A stretch of 64,000 nucleotides of DNA from Acinetobacter sp. ANC 4178 (GCF_004331175.1 NZ_SJOD01000007.1:1-64000); one strand, 5' to 3'; numbered from the stretch's first letter, positions 1 to 9,153 are shown. The notes: a model not told the origin generated them from the letters alone. Translations and numbers: made by a program.

Positions 1-14
1 AAACTCTTCAGTTT
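1..14 (-). rRNA. rrs: 16S ribosomal RNA, 5' end only
   Basis: Read on the minus strand, the first 14 bases of the window are AAACTGAAGAGTTT, the characteristic 5' end of bacterial 16S rRNA (the usual continuation, GATCATGGCTCAG, lies outside the window). The DNA to the right has tandem promoter-like sequences pointing towards it, which fits an rRNA operon leader. The exact mature 5' end cannot be fixed from so short a match. Confidence 0.75.
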
Positions 15-217
15 AATACTTGCTAGCACCTTAAAGGGTGCCAATCTTGGCTCATCAATTTTCTGACATCAATTTCTCAAATAAACTTCGAGTAATTTCT
101 ACCATCAATCAATGAAAATAATTTCGATCGATCAATCAGTAAAAATCCACACAAGTTGTTCTTCATAATCTCTTAATGATCTTCTCGATGATTCGTCACC
201 ATCAAGCTAGGTCGGCT
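15..217 (-). other. rRNA operon leader region
   Basis: This is the stretch between the proposed proximal rrn promoter and the 16S 5' end, read leftwards. It contains no credible protein gene; small open frames here have no ribosome binding site. Its position, about 200 bases upstream of 16S, fits the transcribed leader that normally carries antitermination and RNase III processing signals. I could not assign an individual boxA with confidence. Confidence 0.6.
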
Positions 218-245
218 ATGTTACTCTCTTCTAAGAAGAAGTCAA
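218..245 (-). promoter_or_regulatory. rrn promoter, proximal
   Basis: On the minus strand TTGACT (240-245) is followed after 16 bases by TAACAT (218-223), then by a GC-rich discriminator (AGCCGACC), a pattern typical of stringently controlled rRNA promoters. The upstream side is A/T-rich, as in an UP element. The start site would be near 211. The -10 match is imperfect (4 of 6). Confidence 0.6.
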
Positions 246-356
246 CAGGTTTTGTTAATTATTTTAAACTCATTCAAGATCTTCCAGATTCTACCGCTTG
301 GGCTAAATCCTTGTTTCTCAACAAGTTTTAATCAACATCACCGCCGATGGATGTGC

Positions 357-384
357 ATTCTACAGTATTCCCAACTCGTTGCAA
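357..384 (-). promoter_or_regulatory. rrn promoter, distal
   Basis: On the minus strand TTGCAA (379-384) precedes TAGAAT (357-362) with a 16-base spacer, about 140 bases upstream of the proximal promoter. Tandem promoters are normal for rRNA operons. The predicted start is near 350. The assignment rests on hexamer match and position only. Confidence 0.5.
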
Positions 385-670
385 TACCTTTTCTAAATAA
401 ATATTTCCGCATGTTTATTTTTCAAACTCACAAAAACATAAGCTATTGTTATTTATATTAAATTTAATTTGAAAATTTTATCTACTTTTTAAAGATTATA
501 TAAATTTAAACCAGAACTCGCATGTTTTATAAATATAAGTGTTTGTTTTTGTTTTAATATATTTAATTTTATTACTATTATTTCACCTAATTTGCTGTTT
601 CTTTCTACATTTTATGGTGAATATCCATACATATTGCTATTTTTCAGACCATTTTCATCTTAAAAACCAA

Positions 671-700
671 AACAGCCATTCTATTTCTAGAATGGCTGTT
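671..700 (-). terminator. Terminator of the oprC transcript
   Basis: A 13-bp perfect stem (671-683 with 688-700) closes a 4-base loop. On the minus strand the stem is followed by a T-containing tract (659-670 on the plus strand is A-rich). It lies 20 bases past the oprC stop codon and separates that gene from the rRNA operon promoters on the same strand. Confidence 0.75.
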
Positions 701-719
701 CCCGATTATCACAATATAT

Positions 720-2774
720 TTAGAACTTCATACTAATACGCGCCCAATAATTGCGACCCGTATTGTTAAATTGCTCAGTGCCAACTTGACCATCTACGCC
801 AACACCCAACTTATTTAAGTGTTCGGTATAGGTTTTATCCAGAACATTGTCTATACCAACCGCTAGATCAACATCATTCATCACTTTATAGGTTGCATTC
901 AATGCGAGTGTGCTAAAACCTTTACTCTCACCAATGTCATAGCCGACAATATTCCCTTTATTCAGGTTAATACGATCCTGCTTGGCTACCGCACGCCATA
1001 ATAAGCCTAAAGAATACCGATTTTGCACATATCTTAAATTGAAACGCCCTTCTAAAGGTGCAATCTGAGGAAGTGGATCATTATTATCGGTAATTTCGCC
1101 CCATGCATACATGGTACTAATATCGGCTTGAATTGCATCGGTAAACTGATAACCAACGCCCGCTTCTGCACCTGCAATCACAGCATCGACATTTTTAGCC
1201 CCTGCACTAAAAGAAGAACCATGGCCATGGCCTGTAGAATGGTTGTGATAACTCAATAAAATAAAGTCATTCACCAAACCAGCATAGGCAGATGTCCATA
1301 GACTAAATGCACCATGCTCTTGCTGATAGCCCATATCAAGCTGTAAGGTTTTTTCAGTGTCGAGGTCGTTAAATGTCGGCTTTGACATCCCTGTATTGCC
1401 ATGCGCTGTACTGAATAATTCCCAATAATCTGGAACGCGCTCTACATAGCCCAATCCGATATAAGATTTGGCATTATGTTCGGGATACTGATTTTCCAAG
1501 CGAATAAAGCCACTTGGTAAAGTTTCTTTACGTTCATCATTCAGTTTTAGTGCATCAATTTCGACCTGATCAATACGTGCGCCCGTCACCAATTTATAAG
1601 CATCATTCAATTGGTAGCTAAGCTCCCCAAAAGCCCCATAGGAATAAAACTTCATATTGGTACTTAACGGCATATTCATCATCATCGATTTCATGCTGCC
1701 AGCATGATGATTTTGCTGAGAATCAATCCCTGTGATAAGGCTTAATTTATCCCATTCACTGGTCATCGCTAAACGTGAATTCAAAGTACGGCGTGTGACT
1801 TGCATTTCCGATGGATTCGATACCATCTGATGTGTTGTCATGTCGTGGGTCATTGGTGGCGTGCGTAAACGGAAGTTGTCCATGACATGGTCGTTATAAC
1901 TATAGTTCACCTGCCCTTCGACTTTCTTAATCACCTCTGTCAGGTTTTTCTTTTCAAAGTGCAAACCGAGACTTTCACGGGCAAACTGCGAACCGTCCAT
2001 GCTACGACCTGCGTATTCAGCCTCACCATCGGCTTTTCCACCTGTGAGTTCGATCCACGTGTCTTCATTTGGCGTCCATCCGAATGCTAAATCAGTATTC
2101 CAACGCTCCCAAGCGGAAGGAACGCTATTGCCATCACCATCTTGATAACTGTCGGCAACTGAACGATTGGCATTCAGGCGAATATATTTTTTCTCATCAC
2201 CCACTGCTGCTTCAACATTATGATCCAGACGACCAAACGAACCCATTAAAACACTGGCTTGTCCAAGGTAGTTTTTATCTTGAGATAATTGTGGTTTTTG
2301 TCGCTCGAAAATTACCGTTGCAGCCGAACCTGTATTGGCATATTGAACCGTTTGAGGACCTTTTACCACGGTAATACGATCATAACTTTCAGGTTGAATA
2401 TAAGACGTTGGGGCATCCATACGCGCAGGACACGCCCCTAAGTTTTCACTGCCGTCCGATAAAATTTTAATTCGTGAACCAAACATGCCACGGAAAGTCA
2501 CATCACCATTGGTTCCACCACTTTTAATGGAACTAAAACCCGGAATACTTTGTAAATAATCAGCACCGTCTGTTGCAGGAACAGGTTGAATCGGTTGTTT
2601 GGGGTCTGCGTGAATAATCAAACCATTTGCATCATGATTTAGTTGTGCAGTCACTACGATTGGCGCTAACTGGGTGGTATTTTGCACTTGCTGTGCAGCA
2701 ACACTGCTTGAAGAATAACAAGCGATACAAATCGCAGCCGATAAAGGCTGTAACAAGAATTTTGGCTGAGCCAT
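720..2774 (-). CDS. oprC: TonB-dependent copper receptor (OprC/NosA type)
   Basis: This 684-residue outer-membrane receptor probably imports copper using TonB energy. A signal peptide (about 1-27) is followed by a TonB box (APIVVTAQ, 37-44), a plug domain and a beta-barrel ending in a terminal phenylalanine. Two features recall the copper site known in Pseudomonas OprC: a C-P-A-R-M motif (C115, M119) in the plug and an H-V-M motif (H296, M298) in the barrel. Additional His/Met-rich loops follow (about 308-317 and the HGNTGMS region). The family and TonB box are seen in sequence; copper specificity is inferred from the CxxxM and HxM motifs. The gene is followed by a good terminator, and a DUF2946 gene lies upstream on the same strand. 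Confidence 0.9.
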   Translation of the reverse strand: MAQPKFLLQPLSAAICIACYSSSSVAAQQVQNTTQLAPIVVTAQLNHDANGLIIHADPKQPIQPVPATDGADYLQSIPGFSSIKSGGTNGDVTFRGMFGSRIKILSDGSENLGACPARMDAPTSYIQPESYDRITVVKGPQTVQYANTGSAATVIFERQKPQLSQDKNYLGQASVLMGSFGRLDHNVEAAVGDEKKYIRLNANRSVADSYQDGDGNSVPSAWERWNTDLAFGWTPNEDTWIELTGGKADGEAEYAGRSMDGSQFARESLGLHFEKKNLTEVIKKVEGQVNYSYNDHVMDNFRLRTPPMTHDMTTHQMVSNPSEMQVTRRTLNSRLAMTSEWDKLSLITGIDSQQNHHAGSMKSMMMNMPLSTNMKFYSYGAFGELSYQLNDAYKLVTGARIDQVEIDALKLNDERKETLPSGFIRLENQYPEHNAKSYIGLGYVERVPDYWELFSTAHGNTGMSKPTFNDLDTEKTLQLDMGYQQEHGAFSLWTSAYAGLVNDFILLSYHNHSTGHGHGSSFSAGAKNVDAVIAGAEAGVGYQFTDAIQADISTMYAWGEITDNNDPLPQIAPLEGRFNLRYVQNRYSLGLLWRAVAKQDRINLNKGNIVGYDIGESKGFSTLALNATYKVMNDVDLAVGIDNVLDKTYTEHLNKLGVGVDGQVGTEQFNNTGRNYWARISMKF

Positions 2775-2842
2775 CTCAATCTCTCTAAAACATAAATAAC
2801 ACTGTGCCTAAGTCATGTTGACCCAAGCGGAATAAAGCGGAT

Positions 2843-3274
2843 TTATGCCCAGAGCGGTGGTGCCCGTCCTTGCGGGAGAAGAAACAGTTGCTGTAGAACA
2901 AACCAAACGTGCGCAAAGGCTTTTTGAAAAGCGATTAAACGCACTTGAATACGATCAAGAATTGGCTTCAGGTCAAGTTCAGGTGGTAACACCAGATTGC
3001 CGTATACGGTACAGTATTGACATTGATGACTTGTATCATGGTGATCATGAATAGGCTGTTGTTTTTGTTCTACTTGATGATGCATATGTTGCGTATGCTG
3101 CATAGCAGCAGTATGCACGGCGTTTACCGTTTGAGACGGAAGTAAAAGTGCACGCGTAATGGTTTCACAGACCGGAGCAACTTGATATTGCTTCGGCAGC
3201 AAAGGCTGTAAAAAAACAGCAATCTGTAAAAAAACTGCGGCACATGCCAGCAGCAAACCACCACGAAAAAGCAA
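2843..3274 (-). CDS. DUF2946 family protein, TTG start
   Basis: This is a 143-residue protein of the DUF2946 type: an N-terminal hydrophobic segment (about 5-27), a His/Met-rich middle (runs such as HTQHMHHQ and HDHHDTSHQ), a C-Q-Y-C motif, a second hydrophobic segment and a terminal RAPP motif. Such proteins are often found beside OprC-type copper receptors, so a role in copper handling in the envelope is inferred. An in-frame stop just upstream rules out an ATG start. TTG at 3274 is preceded by AGGA with a 9-base spacing. The gap to oprC is only 68 bases and no terminator is visible, so the two are probably co-transcribed. Confidence 0.75.
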   Translation of the reverse strand: MLFRGGLLLACAAVFLQIAVFLQPLLPKQYQVAPVCETITRALLLPSQTVNAVHTAAMQHTQHMHHQVEQKQQPIHDHHDTSHQCQYCTVYGNLVLPPELDLKPILDRIQVRLIAFQKAFAHVWFVLQQLFLLPQGRAPPLWA

Positions 3275-3363
3275 AAATAATCATCCTGCAATTAGTGCGG
3301 CGCCAGTATAACAAAACCCAATCGGAATTGGGTTCATACTTAAAGATGATTTTGAGTGAGAAA

Positions 3364-3897
3364 TTATCCGCGCTTGACTGCAACTTTGTCTTTTTGGCGC
3401 TGACGCGTCAATTTTTCCACTTTTTCACGTGCGCGCTGACGCTTGAGTGGCGATAAATAATCAACAAATAATTTGCCGTTTAAGTGATCCATTTCATGCT
3501 GAATACAAACAGCGAGAAGTTCGTCTGCTTCTATTGTAAAGGATTGACCTTCAAGGTTAATTGCCTCTATTTTTACACGTGACGCACGCTCAACTTTGTC
3601 GTATATTTGAGGCACTGATAAACAGCCTTCTTCATAGGGCTGGGTTTCTTCAGTCAATGGGGTAATTTTGGGGTTAATGAACACCATGGGCTGATCTTTA
3701 TGTTCAGATAGATCCATAACAATCAACTGAATATGACGGTCAACTTGGGTAGCGGCTAAACCAATGCCTGGCGCTTCATACATGGTTTCAAACATATCTG
3801 CAGCTAACTGACGAATTTCATCAGTAACTTCTTCGACGGGTTGTGCAATGGTACGAAGACGGGGATCGGGGAAACTTAAAATAGGTAATAAGGCCAT
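3364..3897 (-). CDS. def: Peptide deformylase
   Basis: This enzyme removes the formyl group from the N-terminal methionine of new proteins, using a metal ion. All three family motifs are present in the 177-residue protein: GIGLAATQ (44-51), EGCLSVP with the metal ligand C92, and HEMDH with H134 and H138. I chose the ATG at 3897 over one four codons upstream because AGGA sits seven bases before it and the protein then begins MALLPIL, as in relatives. The gene is divergent from the LysM gene; the spacer of about 120 bases would hold both promoters. Confidence 0.95.
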   Translation of the reverse strand: MALLPILSFPDPRLRTIAQPVEEVTDEIRQLAADMFETMYEAPGIGLAATQVDRHIQLIVMDLSEHKDQPMVFINPKITPLTEETQPYEEGCLSVPQIYDKVERASRVKIEAINLEGQSFTIEADELLAVCIQHEMDHLNGKLFVDYLSPLKRQRAREKVEKLTRQRQKDKVAVKRG

Positions 3898-4016
3898 AAA
3901 CGTCCTCACTTATGCCATTGATCAAAAAACCAAATGAAGGAATGCTTCATCAAAAAAATGTGTGTAATATCGTTATTATAACGTAAATTACGTACATAAT
4001 TTTAGGAATTATGATA

Positions 4017-5171
4017 ATGAAAAAGGTTTTGAAGGGCATGCCAATTTTTAGTGCCTTGGGGTTTAAACAGCAATTGTTGGCACTGACTGTCGGTTTGGCG
4101 ATCAGTGTTGGTTCTATCGCAGTGGTTGAAGCTGCACCTACTCGTAACGTCAATCCACCTGCCCTCAAAGCAGGCGCACCACAGGTCTATGTGGTGAAAA
4201 AAGGCGATACCCTATGGGATATTTCAGGAAAGTTTTTAGATAAGCCTTGGCGCTGGCCTGAAATTTGGGCGAGTAACCGTCACGTGAAAAATCCACACTG
4301 GATTTTCCCTGGCGATAAACTTTTACTCTGTAGCTATCAAGGCAAACCGCTGATTGGCAAAGATGAAGGTGATGGCTGTGATGGCATTATTCGTCGTTAT
4401 GCAGGGGGCACGAAGTTACAACCCCAAGTGCGAATTGAATCCTTAAATAATGCTATTCCTGTCATTCCATTAGAAAATATTAAGCAATGGTTAGAACATT
4501 CAACCATTGTGGCTCCTGAGTCGGTTAACAATACACCTTATGTACTGGGTACTGCCGATCAACGCGTATTGGCAGCCAAAGGTCAAACTATTTATGCCCG
4601 AGGCAATGGCTTAGAAGTAGGTCAGCAATATGCGGTCTATCGCGAAGGCGACCCGTACACCCTCAACAATGAAAAAGGCAAAAAATACAATGCGGGGCTT
4701 GAACTCAATCAGGTTGCAACAGGTGTAGCCGTCGCGAGTGAAAATGACATCACAACGCTTGAATTAACGGGCAGCTTTAATGCCGAAGTGCGTCGTGGTG
4801 ATCGTGTCCTGCCTGTTTATGATCCAATGCTACCCACCCTGTTCTATCCAACCATGGCGGAAGATGTAACCGCTGGTGGTCAGATTGTCCGGGTGATGGG
4901 CTCCCTCGGTACTGCGGCTAAACACAGTGTTGTGACCATTGATCGTGGGAACTTCGAAGGGGTTCAAGTCGGTCATGTCTTTAGCATTAATCAAAAAGGT
5001 GAACAGGTTCGAGACCCGAAAACCAAAGAAATGGTGCAATTACCTGGACAGAAAATTGGCAACTTAATGGTGTTCAAAACTTTTGATCACTTTAGCTATG
5101 CTTATGTACTCGACAGTTCTTTACCAATCAAAATTGGTGCTTACATTCAACCACCTTTAATGGACGATTAA
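4017..5171 (+). CDS. LysM peptidoglycan-binding envelope protein
   Basis: This is a 384-residue exported protein with an N-terminal hydrophobic signal segment (about 17-40) and one LysM domain (about 56-105, YVVKKGDTLWDIS through FPGDKLLL) expected to bind peptidoglycan. The remaining 280 residues have no motif I recognise but look globular and beta-rich. It is commonly found immediately upstream of dprA in Acinetobacter and related Moraxellaceae. ATG at 4017 is preferred over 4011 because AGGA lies nine bases ahead of it and only three ahead of the other. It is 12 bases from dprA, so the two are probably one operon. Confidence 0.85.
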   Translation: MKKVLKGMPIFSALGFKQQLLALTVGLAISVGSIAVVEAAPTRNVNPPALKAGAPQVYVVKKGDTLWDISGKFLDKPWRWPEIWASNRHVKNPHWIFPGDKLLLCSYQGKPLIGKDEGDGCDGIIRRYAGGTKLQPQVRIESLNNAIPVIPLENIKQWLEHSTIVAPESVNNTPYVLGTADQRVLAAKGQTIYARGNGLEVGQQYAVYREGDPYTLNNEKGKKYNAGLELNQVATGVAVASENDITTLELTGSFNAEVRRGDRVLPVYDPMLPTLFYPTMAEDVTAGGQIVRVMGSLGTAAKHSVVTIDRGNFEGVQVGHVFSINQKGEQVRDPKTKEMVQLPGQKIGNLMVFKTFDHFSYAYVLDSSLPIKIGAYIQPPLMDD

Positions 5172-5183
5172 TCCGGAGTTCCT

Positions 5184-6329
5184 ATGCTGAAACCATTATC
5201 ACAAGTGCAAATGGACACCATTACCTTGTGGTATTTGGTTCAGCACTCGCTCAGCAGTTTTTACAAACTAGAACAACACTTTGGCACAGCCCACCATGCG
5301 GTACAGCCCCACAATCTGCAGGATTGGTCAAAATTAGGTTTACATAAAAATCATATTCAACGCGCACAACACTTTTATACAGCGCCTGAACAAAATAAGT
5401 TTCAACACCTTCTTCAAGAAATTGAGAAACATAGTGATTTCGTACTAAGTTATCACGATCCCGAATACCCACAACAACTCCTGCCCTATAGCGATAAACC
5501 GCCAATTCTATTTGGCCAAGGACAACGCTCTCTCTTGATGCAGCCGCAAATTGCCATTGTCGGCAGTCGTAAACCGAGTCCTCATGGTCGACAAATTGCC
5601 TATGATTTTTCGTATTATCTTAGTGAAAAGGGTTTTGTGATTAGCAGTGGCTTGGCACAAGGCATTGATGAGGCTGCACATCAGGGCGCTTTATCCCATC
5701 AACGCACACTGGCTGTGATGGGGACGGGACTTGATCAAACTTATCCTTCACAGCATCAGCAACTTCGCCAGCAAATATTGCAGCAGTCGGGCACCATCAT
5801 TAGTGAGTTTTTACCGCATACACCGCCTCTGCAACATCATTTCCCCCGCCGCAATCGAATTGTCAGCGCACTTTCTTTAGGCGTGATTGTTGCCGAGGCC
5901 AGTTTAAAAAGTGGTTCGATTATTACGGCTAAACTTGCAGCGGAACAAGGCAAATTAGTGTTTGCGATTCCCGGACATATTTATAGTGAATTCCATCAAG
6001 GTTGCCATCAACTGATTCGTGAGGGTGCCATTCTGGTCGATCATCCTGAACAAGTCTTAGAAGACCTCGCTTTACCAACCCAATGGCAAGCGCAACAGCA
6101 ATCTCAAAGTGACTTAACGACACAGCAAGTCCTCGCAAAACCCGAAATTCCTGAGCACTTAATGTCACTTTATAATCAACTGAACTGGACGGGCTATCCT
6201 TTAGATCATTTGGCTATCCACCTCGAACAAGATGCCGCCACATTGACCGCCCAGTTGATGGAATTGGAGCTTTTAGGCTTATGTATGCAACAATCTGGGG
6301 TTTATTTGCGTTGTCGTCCTAGCCAATAA
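5184..6329 (+). CDS. dprA: DNA-processing protein DprA (Smf)
   Basis: DprA loads RecA on incoming single-stranded DNA during natural transformation, in the cytoplasm. The 381-residue protein has an N-terminal SAM-like part, then the extended Rossmann fold with GSRKPSPHG (127-135), SGLAQGID (155-162) and the PRRNRI motif (221-226), and a C-terminal winged-helix-like segment (about 310-381). GGAG lies five bases before the ATG. It sits between the LysM gene and tsaC, an arrangement seen widely in gammaproteobacteria. The gene appears intact. Confidence 0.95.
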   Translation: MLKPLSQVQMDTITLWYLVQHSLSSFYKLEQHFGTAHHAVQPHNLQDWSKLGLHKNHIQRAQHFYTAPEQNKFQHLLQEIEKHSDFVLSYHDPEYPQQLLPYSDKPPILFGQGQRSLLMQPQIAIVGSRKPSPHGRQIAYDFSYYLSEKGFVISSGLAQGIDEAAHQGALSHQRTLAVMGTGLDQTYPSQHQQLRQQILQQSGTIISEFLPHTPPLQHHFPRRNRIVSALSLGVIVAEASLKSGSIITAKLAAEQGKLVFAIPGHIYSEFHQGCHQLIREGAILVDHPEQVLEDLALPTQWQAQQQSQSDLTTQQVLAKPEIPEHLMSLYNQLNWTGYPLDHLAIHLEQDAATLTAQLMELELLGLCMQQSGVYLRCRPSQ

Positions 6330-6367
6330 GGTTCAGAATAAGCCTTTGCTTAAATTAGGACACGAAA

Positions 6368-6931
6368 ATGATTACCACCTCTGTTGCTGAAGCTGCCGAT
6401 AGTTTAAAACGCGGACAGGTCTTGGCATACCCAACAGAGGCAGTGTGGGGATTAGGCTGTGATCCTTATAATGAAGCTGCATTTAATGAAATTTTAAAGT
6501 TAAAACAACGCCCAATTGAAAAAGGTGTCATCTTATTGGCTGGGCATATTTCCCAAGTTGAACACCTACTGGCAGGACTCACACCAGAAATGCGTGACAC
6601 TGTTATCGCCTCTTGGAGCAACCTCACCGAACGAGCAACCACTTGGTTACTGCCTGCGAGCGAAGATATTCCTGTCTGGATCAAAGGGGATCACCCCAAA
6701 GTCGCCATTCGCGTGACCACCCATCCCTTATGTGTCGCGCTTTGCAATGCCTTTGACGGTTTTATTGTCTCGACCAGCGCAAACCCCGCAGGTCTTGAAC
6801 CAGCACGTTCGCTACAAGAAGCCAATAAATACTTTAGCCATCATTTAACCTATCTCAATGGTGATTTAGGTTTAAGTCAGGAACCCAGTCGTATTTTAGA
6901 TGCCGAAACAGGGCAAATTATTCGCGCATAA
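6368..6931 (+). CDS. tsaC: Threonylcarbamoyl-AMP synthase TsaC
   Basis: TsaC (YrdC/Sua5 family) makes threonylcarbamoyl-AMP from threonine, bicarbonate and ATP for the t6A37 modification of ANN-decoding tRNAs. The 187-residue protein is the short single-domain form. It has the KLKQRP nucleotide-binding segment (44-49), KVAIRV (111-116) and the STSANPAG motif (135-142). AGGA precedes the ATG. The gap to dprA is 38 bases and the two genes probably share a transcript. A stem-loop beyond the gene reads correctly only for the opposite strand and is assigned to the small RNA candidate. Confidence 0.93.
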   Translation: MITTSVAEAADSLKRGQVLAYPTEAVWGLGCDPYNEAAFNEILKLKQRPIEKGVILLAGHISQVEHLLAGLTPEMRDTVIASWSNLTERATTWLLPASEDIPVWIKGDHPKVAIRVTTHPLCVALCNAFDGFIVSTSANPAGLEPARSLQEANKYFSHHLTYLNGDLGLSQEPSRILDAETGQIIRA

Positions 6932-6968
6932 GCTTATAAAATAATGGGTACTCAAGAAAATTTGGGCA

Positions 6969-7102
6969 AAAAAAAAGCTCAATCAAATAGGTTGATTGAG
7001 CATAAAAAGGATGTGTGTTAATCACATCCAGAGGGTTCAAAAATCTTGCTGAATGTTAGATTTAAAGTATTGTTAAGAAATACTTAACTAATCATTCTTG
7101 AT
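6969..7102 (-). ncRNA. Candidate small RNA with three stem-loops
   Basis: This is an intergenic transcript candidate on the minus strand. Reading leftwards it has a 7-bp hairpin (7065-7071 with 7079-7085), a perfect 7-bp hairpin (7009-7015 with 7023-7029), and a 10-bp hairpin (6977-6986 with 6992-7001) followed by eight T residues, a textbook intrinsic terminator. A promoter (TTGTAT, 17 bases, GATAAT) lies directly upstream. The nearest minus-strand gene ends more than 300 bases away, so the terminator is unlikely to serve it. The predicted length is about 134 nt. No open frame of note is contained. Function is unknown. Confidence 0.5.
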
Positions 7103-7108
7103 GTGAAC

Positions 7109-7137
7109 ATTATCTAATATTTCAAATCAAAATACAA
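7109..7137 (-). promoter_or_regulatory. Promoter of the small RNA candidate
   Basis: On the minus strand TTGTAT (7132-7137) and GATAAT (7109-7114, 5 of 6 to consensus) are separated by 17 bases, giving a predicted start near 7102. The surroundings are AT-rich, so chance matches are possible; the match gains weight from the structured, terminator-ended sequence directly downstream. Confidence 0.45.
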
Positions 7138-7323
7138 ATCCCTTATGCCAGCTTAACTTTTGATTAAATGCATGATTAAAATGTTAAATTTTCTCAAAAA
7201 GTCAAACTATCCTGCTATTTTTAAAATATTTTTAAATAAATAATCATTTGACAGCATGCAAATTTACACTTATAACTGGTAGTTTAGTCCAAGAAAAATA
7301 AATCAATAAAATTTACTGTTTGG

Positions 7324-8265
7324 TTATTTATCCACCATATTGATTGGCTCTGCTGCCTCAGATTGCCCTTGTCGGGATTTTATTTGTGCCATAACAATCC
7401 CCGTAATAATAATGATGCCACCAATTGTGTGATGGATGGTCCACGCTTCATGTAACCAGAAATAAGCCAAAATTGCGGTAAAAATGGGCATCAGATTCAT
7501 AAAGATGCTGGTCTGATTCGGCCCCAAACGCTGCACAGCAAGCATCCACACCCAAGGTGCAATCAGGGAGGCAAATAAACCCGCATATAAAACACTCGGT
7601 GTATTTTGCAGATCTAAACGATCAATGCCCAACCAGAGTACAAAGGGCAAATGATAAATCAAAGAAAATCCAATTTGTACGTACAAACTGATCATGAGTG
7701 GGACTTTCAGTTGCCATTTCTTTAAAAACACTCCGTAAAAAGCATAAAAGAACACGGCAATTATCATCAGTAGATCGCCCCAATGCCCGCCTAAATGCAG
7801 CAGCGTCTGTAATTGTCCTTGCGCAATCACATAGAGTAAACCCAGAAAAGACACCAAACTCCCCATAATGGCAAAACGATTAGGCACTTCCTTCAGAATA
7901 ATAATGGAAACAAAAATGGTAAAAATGGGAATAAAGGCATTAATAATCCCCATATTGGTTGCAGTGGTATAATGCGCAGCACTATATGCCAGTCCTTGAT
8001 AGAGCAACATACCAAAGGCACTGAGTATGGCAAATTGCTTCCAATGCAACGCCACTAGCTGACGCTGCTGCCACACTTTGGGTAGCATCATGGGCGTCAG
8101 CACAATAAAAGCCACCAACCAACGATAAAAACTAATGCTGACTGGTGAAATGTAATCCGCGACATAACGCGTCACTGCGATATTCAGCGACCAGATAAAA
8201 ACTGCAATCAAGGGCAACATGACCGCCAATTTTGCCCAATTTTTTTGCTGCATTTGCCCACTCAT
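7324..8265 (-). CDS. EamA/DMT family transporter
   Basis: This is a 313-residue inner-membrane protein with about ten hydrophobic segments in two EamA repeats, as in drug/metabolite exporters (RhaT/YdcZ superfamily). The first repeat begins with IAVFIWSLN (16-24) and the second spans about 160-300. The substrate cannot be read from sequence. It is transcribed divergently from an AraC-type regulator, separated by about 130 bases, which suggests that the regulator controls it. Confidence 0.85.
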   Translation of the reverse strand: MSGQMQQKNWAKLAVMLPLIAVFIWSLNIAVTRYVADYISPVSISFYRWLVAFIVLTPMMLPKVWQQRQLVALHWKQFAILSAFGMLLYQGLAYSAAHYTTATNMGIINAFIPIFTIFVSIIILKEVPNRFAIMGSLVSFLGLLYVIAQGQLQTLLHLGGHWGDLLMIIAVFFYAFYGVFLKKWQLKVPLMISLYVQIGFSLIYHLPFVLWLGIDRLDLQNTPSVLYAGLFASLIAPWVWMLAVQRLGPNQTSIFMNLMPIFTAILAYFWLHEAWTIHHTIGGIIIITGIVMAQIKSRQGQSEAAEPINMVDK

Positions 8266-8394
8266 TTATAAGGTCTTAAATGACTATTGTGCTAAAAGTC
8301 TGAAATAATAAACATACGGTTTTTCAGACATTCATATGGCAAATTTATCCACTTGGCAGAACACTCCATCTTCATATCAATATGGGAATCTATT

Positions 8395-9153
8395 ATGAAC
8401 AGCTACGCATCTCCTGATTTATCCCAATGGATTGAAGTGCATGAATATTTCTATGTGCAAAATGATGAAATTGCAGCCCATTGTTGTATATGGGGCGATT
8501 TTAATTTCAGTTTAAATGGTATTTTGGATTATGAAATTGAAGGAATACACCATTTATCTCCTCCCAATTACGGACTTTGGATTCCAGCCCATACCGCACA
8601 TGCCTGCATTGCACGTGAGATACAACCCACCCATTATATTTGCATCCATCTCCATCCTGAGCTGTGCAAATATTTTCCCAAAACCACCAAAGCCGTCGAA
8701 ATCAGCCCTTTTCTCCGCCATTTAATTAAAGAAGTTCTGCGCCACAAGCACATCCCGACCTCTCCTGAATACGGACATTTACTCTGTGTTTTACTCGATC
8801 AACTGCGTACAGCCCCTGCTTATGAGCACTACCTACCGCAAACACAACACCGCGTGTTAAAACCAATTTTACAACAACTGGCCAACCCGCAACTTTTTGC
8901 CAAAAGCCTACAACAAGTCTTAAGTGAAATTCAGTTCACCGAAAGACATTTACTGCGCTTAAGCCAACAAGAACTGCAACTCAGCCTCGCTGAATGGCGC
9001 AATCGGGCGAAAATTCTATATGCGATTGATCAACTGCATGCGGGATCTACAGTTAAAAAACTGGCTTATGATTTGGGTTATCAACATAGTTCCAGTTTTA
9101 TTGAATTCTTTAAGCGCTATACGGGACAAACACCTGCACAATTACGCGAATAA
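8395..9153 (+). CDS. AraC family transcriptional regulator
   Basis: This 252-residue regulator has an N-terminal cupin-like sensor region (about 15-110, including PPNYGLWIPAHTAHA) and a C-terminal AraC-type DNA-binding domain (about 155-252) whose second helix-turn-helix carries LAYDLGYQHSSSFIEFFKR and ends TGQTPAQLRE. I took ATG at 8395; an upstream in-frame TTG lacks a ribosome binding site. It is divergent from the EamA transporter and probably regulates that gene and itself. The ligand is unknown. Confidence 0.88.
   Translation: MNSYASPDLSQWIEVHEYFYVQNDEIAAHCCIWGDFNFSLNGILDYEIEGIHHLSPPNYGLWIPAHTAHACIAREIQPTHYICIHLHPELCKYFPKTTKAVEISPFLRHLIKEVLRHKHIPTSPEYGHLLCVLLDQLRTAPAYEHYLPQTQHRVLKPILQQLANPQLFAKSLQQVLSEIQFTERHLLRLSQQELQLSLAEWRNRAKILYAIDQLHAGSTVKKLAYDLGYQHSSSFIEFFKRYTGQTPAQLRE

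Noticed and set aside
252..736. Two short plus-strand open frames
   Set aside because: They lie in the rRNA promoter region and across the oprC terminator, with no ribosome binding site and no protein-like composition.
3165..3383. 72-codon minus-strand frame beginning with ATG over the DUF2946 start
   Set aside because: It overlaps both the DUF2946 gene and the end of def in another frame and has no family character; the TTG-started frame has a proper RBS and recognisable motifs.
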